DNA of 7,459 nt from Devosiaceae bacterium (GTDB lineage Bacteria; Pseudomonadota; Alphaproteobacteria; Rhizobiales; Devosiaceae). The position numbers and the translations under genes were made by a program. This document shows, one piece after another, positions 6,497 through 7,459 of this stretch. The notes under the pieces were generated by a model. It made no database searches and was not told where the DNA came from. It saw nothing but the letters and a program-made list of their open reading frames with translations. The stretch is taken from positions 1 to 7,459 of the forward strand of contig JAKISW010000062.1 of assembly GCA_021648375.1 (NCBI GenBank). Direction: 5' to 3'. Positions within the stretch are counted from its first letter, which is position 1; every line of letters starts with the position of its first letter.

Positions 6497-6874
6497 ATGC
6501 AGTTTATCGCGGATCTATTTATTTGGTGGAACAAGCAAACTATTGAAACCAGAGTTTTTACTTGGTTGCGTGGAGTGCATGTGGGCACCGACGAGGCTGG
6601 AAATCGCTATTACAAGGCAAAAAAGGGTCCCAAGCGCTGGGTGATCTATAATGGGGTTGTTGAGGCTTCTCAAATTCCGCCAGGCTGGCATGGCTGGATG
6701 CATCATCGTACCGACCTGTTGCCGGATGAAGAACGCTATGTGCCAAAATTTTGGGAAAAATCCCATCAGCCAAATCTTACCGGATCGGCTGACGCTTATA
6801 GACCAGAAAGCTCACTTCTGGTTAAAGGGGAGCGCCCAAGGGTTAGCGCCGACTATGACGCATGGTCGCCATGA
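6497..6874 (+). CDS. NADH:ubiquinone oxidoreductase accessory subunit, NDUFA12 (B17.2) family
   Basis: This 125-residue protein is a homologue of the mitochondrial complex I accessory subunit NDUFA12/B17.2, which in alphaproteobacteria joins the peripheral arm of the proton-pumping NADH dehydrogenase. Family marks are plain: GTDEAGNRYY at 30-39, RWVIYNG at 47-53, E56, and PPGWHGWMHH at 61-70 followed by TDLLP. The N-terminus (FIADLFIWWNKQTIETRVFTW) has the short amphipathic pattern usual in the family, and there is no signal peptide. ATG 6497 is supported by GAGGG at 6485-6489, 7 bases upstream. The last 45 residues are charged and less conserved. It has no catalytic cofactor site; the role is structural or assembly-related. 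The DUF2155 gene follows on the same strand after 176 bases, a neighbourhood I recall from many alphaproteobacteria. Confidence 0.95.
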   Translation: MQFIADLFIWWNKQTIETRVFTWLRGVHVGTDEAGNRYYKAKKGPKRWVIYNGVVEASQIPPGWHGWMHHRTDLLPDEERYVPKFWEKSHQPNLTGSADAYRPESSLLVKGERPRVSADYDAWSP

Positions 6875-7011
6875 TGGCATGGTCTCCCTAAAGACAGATA
6901 CTTATGGGTGGGGATAATACCTTATTCTTTTCATAATAATTCTTGGCACAATAAGTTCATGTTTTGATGATAGTTTTCAAGATTAATTTTTATCCATGAT
7001 AAATTACTACC

Positions 7012-7028
7012 ACCCGATTTGCTCGGGT
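7012..7028. other. Small hairpin ahead of the DUF2155 gene
   Basis: ACCCGA (7012-7017), loop TTTGC, TCGGGT (7023-7028) is a perfect 6-bp stem lying 22 bases before the ATG at 7051. No T-run follows on either strand, so it is not a standard terminator. It could shape the leader of the DUF2155 message or mark the end of the NDUFA12 transcript. Confidence 0.3.
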
Positions 7029-7050
7029 AATTAAAACCAGTAAAGCGCGC

Positions 7051-7459
7051 ATGAATATGGTATCTGTTATTGCTGTAAATAAAGGCGTGCTTGCCGCATG
7101 GGGCCTGCTAAGGCACACGATTTTTACGCCTGCCAGATTTTTTGCTGTTGCGGTCGCTGTAATAATGTTCACTCTGGTTTCTATGCCGTTGGTTGTTTCC
7201 AGAGCATATGCCGCGCCCATTGAAAATCCGGTGGCTGCATTTGCCGGGCTTGATAAAATTACCGGCCGATTGACTAAATTCGATGTCTATATAAACGAAA
7301 CCGTGCAGTTTGGCGCGCTGCAATTGACCCCACGGGTATGCTATACGCGTCCAGCTTCAGAAATTCAGCGGGTTTCGGTGTTTTTGGAAGTTGATGAGGT
7401 AAGTTTGCAAGGAGATATCACACGGATATTCTCCGGTTGGATGTTTGCGGAAAGCCCGG
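7051..7459 (+). CDS. DUF2155 domain-containing secreted protein, 5' part
   Basis: The frame opens at ATG 7051 and is still open at the right edge, giving 136 residues of an incomplete protein. An in-frame stop at 7000-7002 and the absence of another ATG between support this start (ATG 7057 is the only close alternative), although the ribosome binding site is weak. Residues 30-50 form a hydrophobic core after a long basic n-region (K11, R21, R29), and SRAYA at 50-54 ends in a likely signal peptidase I site (AYA, then API), so the protein is exported. From residue 61 the DUF2155 pattern is clear: AAFAGLDKITGRLTKFDVYI, then NETVQFGALQLTPRVCYTRP (82-101), FLEVDE (111-116) and ITRIFSGWMFAESP (123-136). 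The family is typical of alphaproteobacteria and its function is unknown; in other genomes it often sits between the NDUFA12 gene and aat. Confidence 0.92.
   Translation, partial: MNMVSVIAVNKGVLAAWGLLRHTIFTPARFFAVAVAVIMFTLVSMPLVVSRAYAAPIENPVAAFAGLDKITGRLTKFDVYINETVQFGALQLTPRVCYTRPASEIQRVSVFLEVDEVSLQGDITRIFSGWMFAESP

Overview
The window comes from an alphaproteobacterium, most likely a Hyphomicrobiales-like lineage. Three genes point there: a long B12-dependent ribonucleotide reductase of the alphaproteobacterial type, an NDUFA12-type complex I accessory subunit (found in bacteria essentially only in Alphaproteobacteria), and a DUF2155 secreted protein. The species cannot be told from the sequence.

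Layout. Positions 1-816 (minus strand) hold the first 272 codons of a gene that runs off the left edge. Its C-terminal part is a nucleoside 2-deoxyribosyltransferase-like (DRHyd/TIR-like) domain with the expected catalytic Glu. It looks like an accessory gene: a hand count gives about 40% GC over the first 600 bases, against about 54% in six sampled lines of nrdJ. Positions 842-1114 hold two different nested inverted-repeat elements, placed exactly between this accessory gene and the core gene. Positions 1131-4892 (minus strand) encode a complete class II ribonucleotide reductase, NrdJ, with all its radical, redox and C-terminal relay cysteines. Positions 4893-5726 are an AT-rich stretch of about 830 bases with no convincing gene. 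It carries nested inverted repeats close to nrdJ and a possible promoter with a tiny ORF facing the other way. Positions 5727-6323 (plus strand) encode a stand-alone receiver-domain protein with a degenerate active site. Positions 6497-6874 (plus) encode the complex I NDUFA12-like subunit. Positions 7051-7459 (plus) encode the N-terminal part of a DUF2155 protein with a signal peptide, cut by the right edge.

How the parts fit. NrdJ supplies deoxynucleotides independently of oxygen but needs adenosylcobalamin. The plus-strand genes are ordinary chromosomal genes: a signalling adaptor, a respiratory-chain accessory subunit and an envelope protein. NDUFA12 and DUF2155 genes are commonly neighbours in alphaproteobacteria. 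The non-core part is the left 1.1 kb, where a lower-GC effector-like gene abuts a stack of dispersed-type repeats. The best leads are that gene, as a possible nucleotide- or NAD-targeting effector, and the paired repeat hairpins, whose differences are fully compensatory. No complete, clearly new multi-gene system is visible; if one exists, its remainder lies left of position 1.
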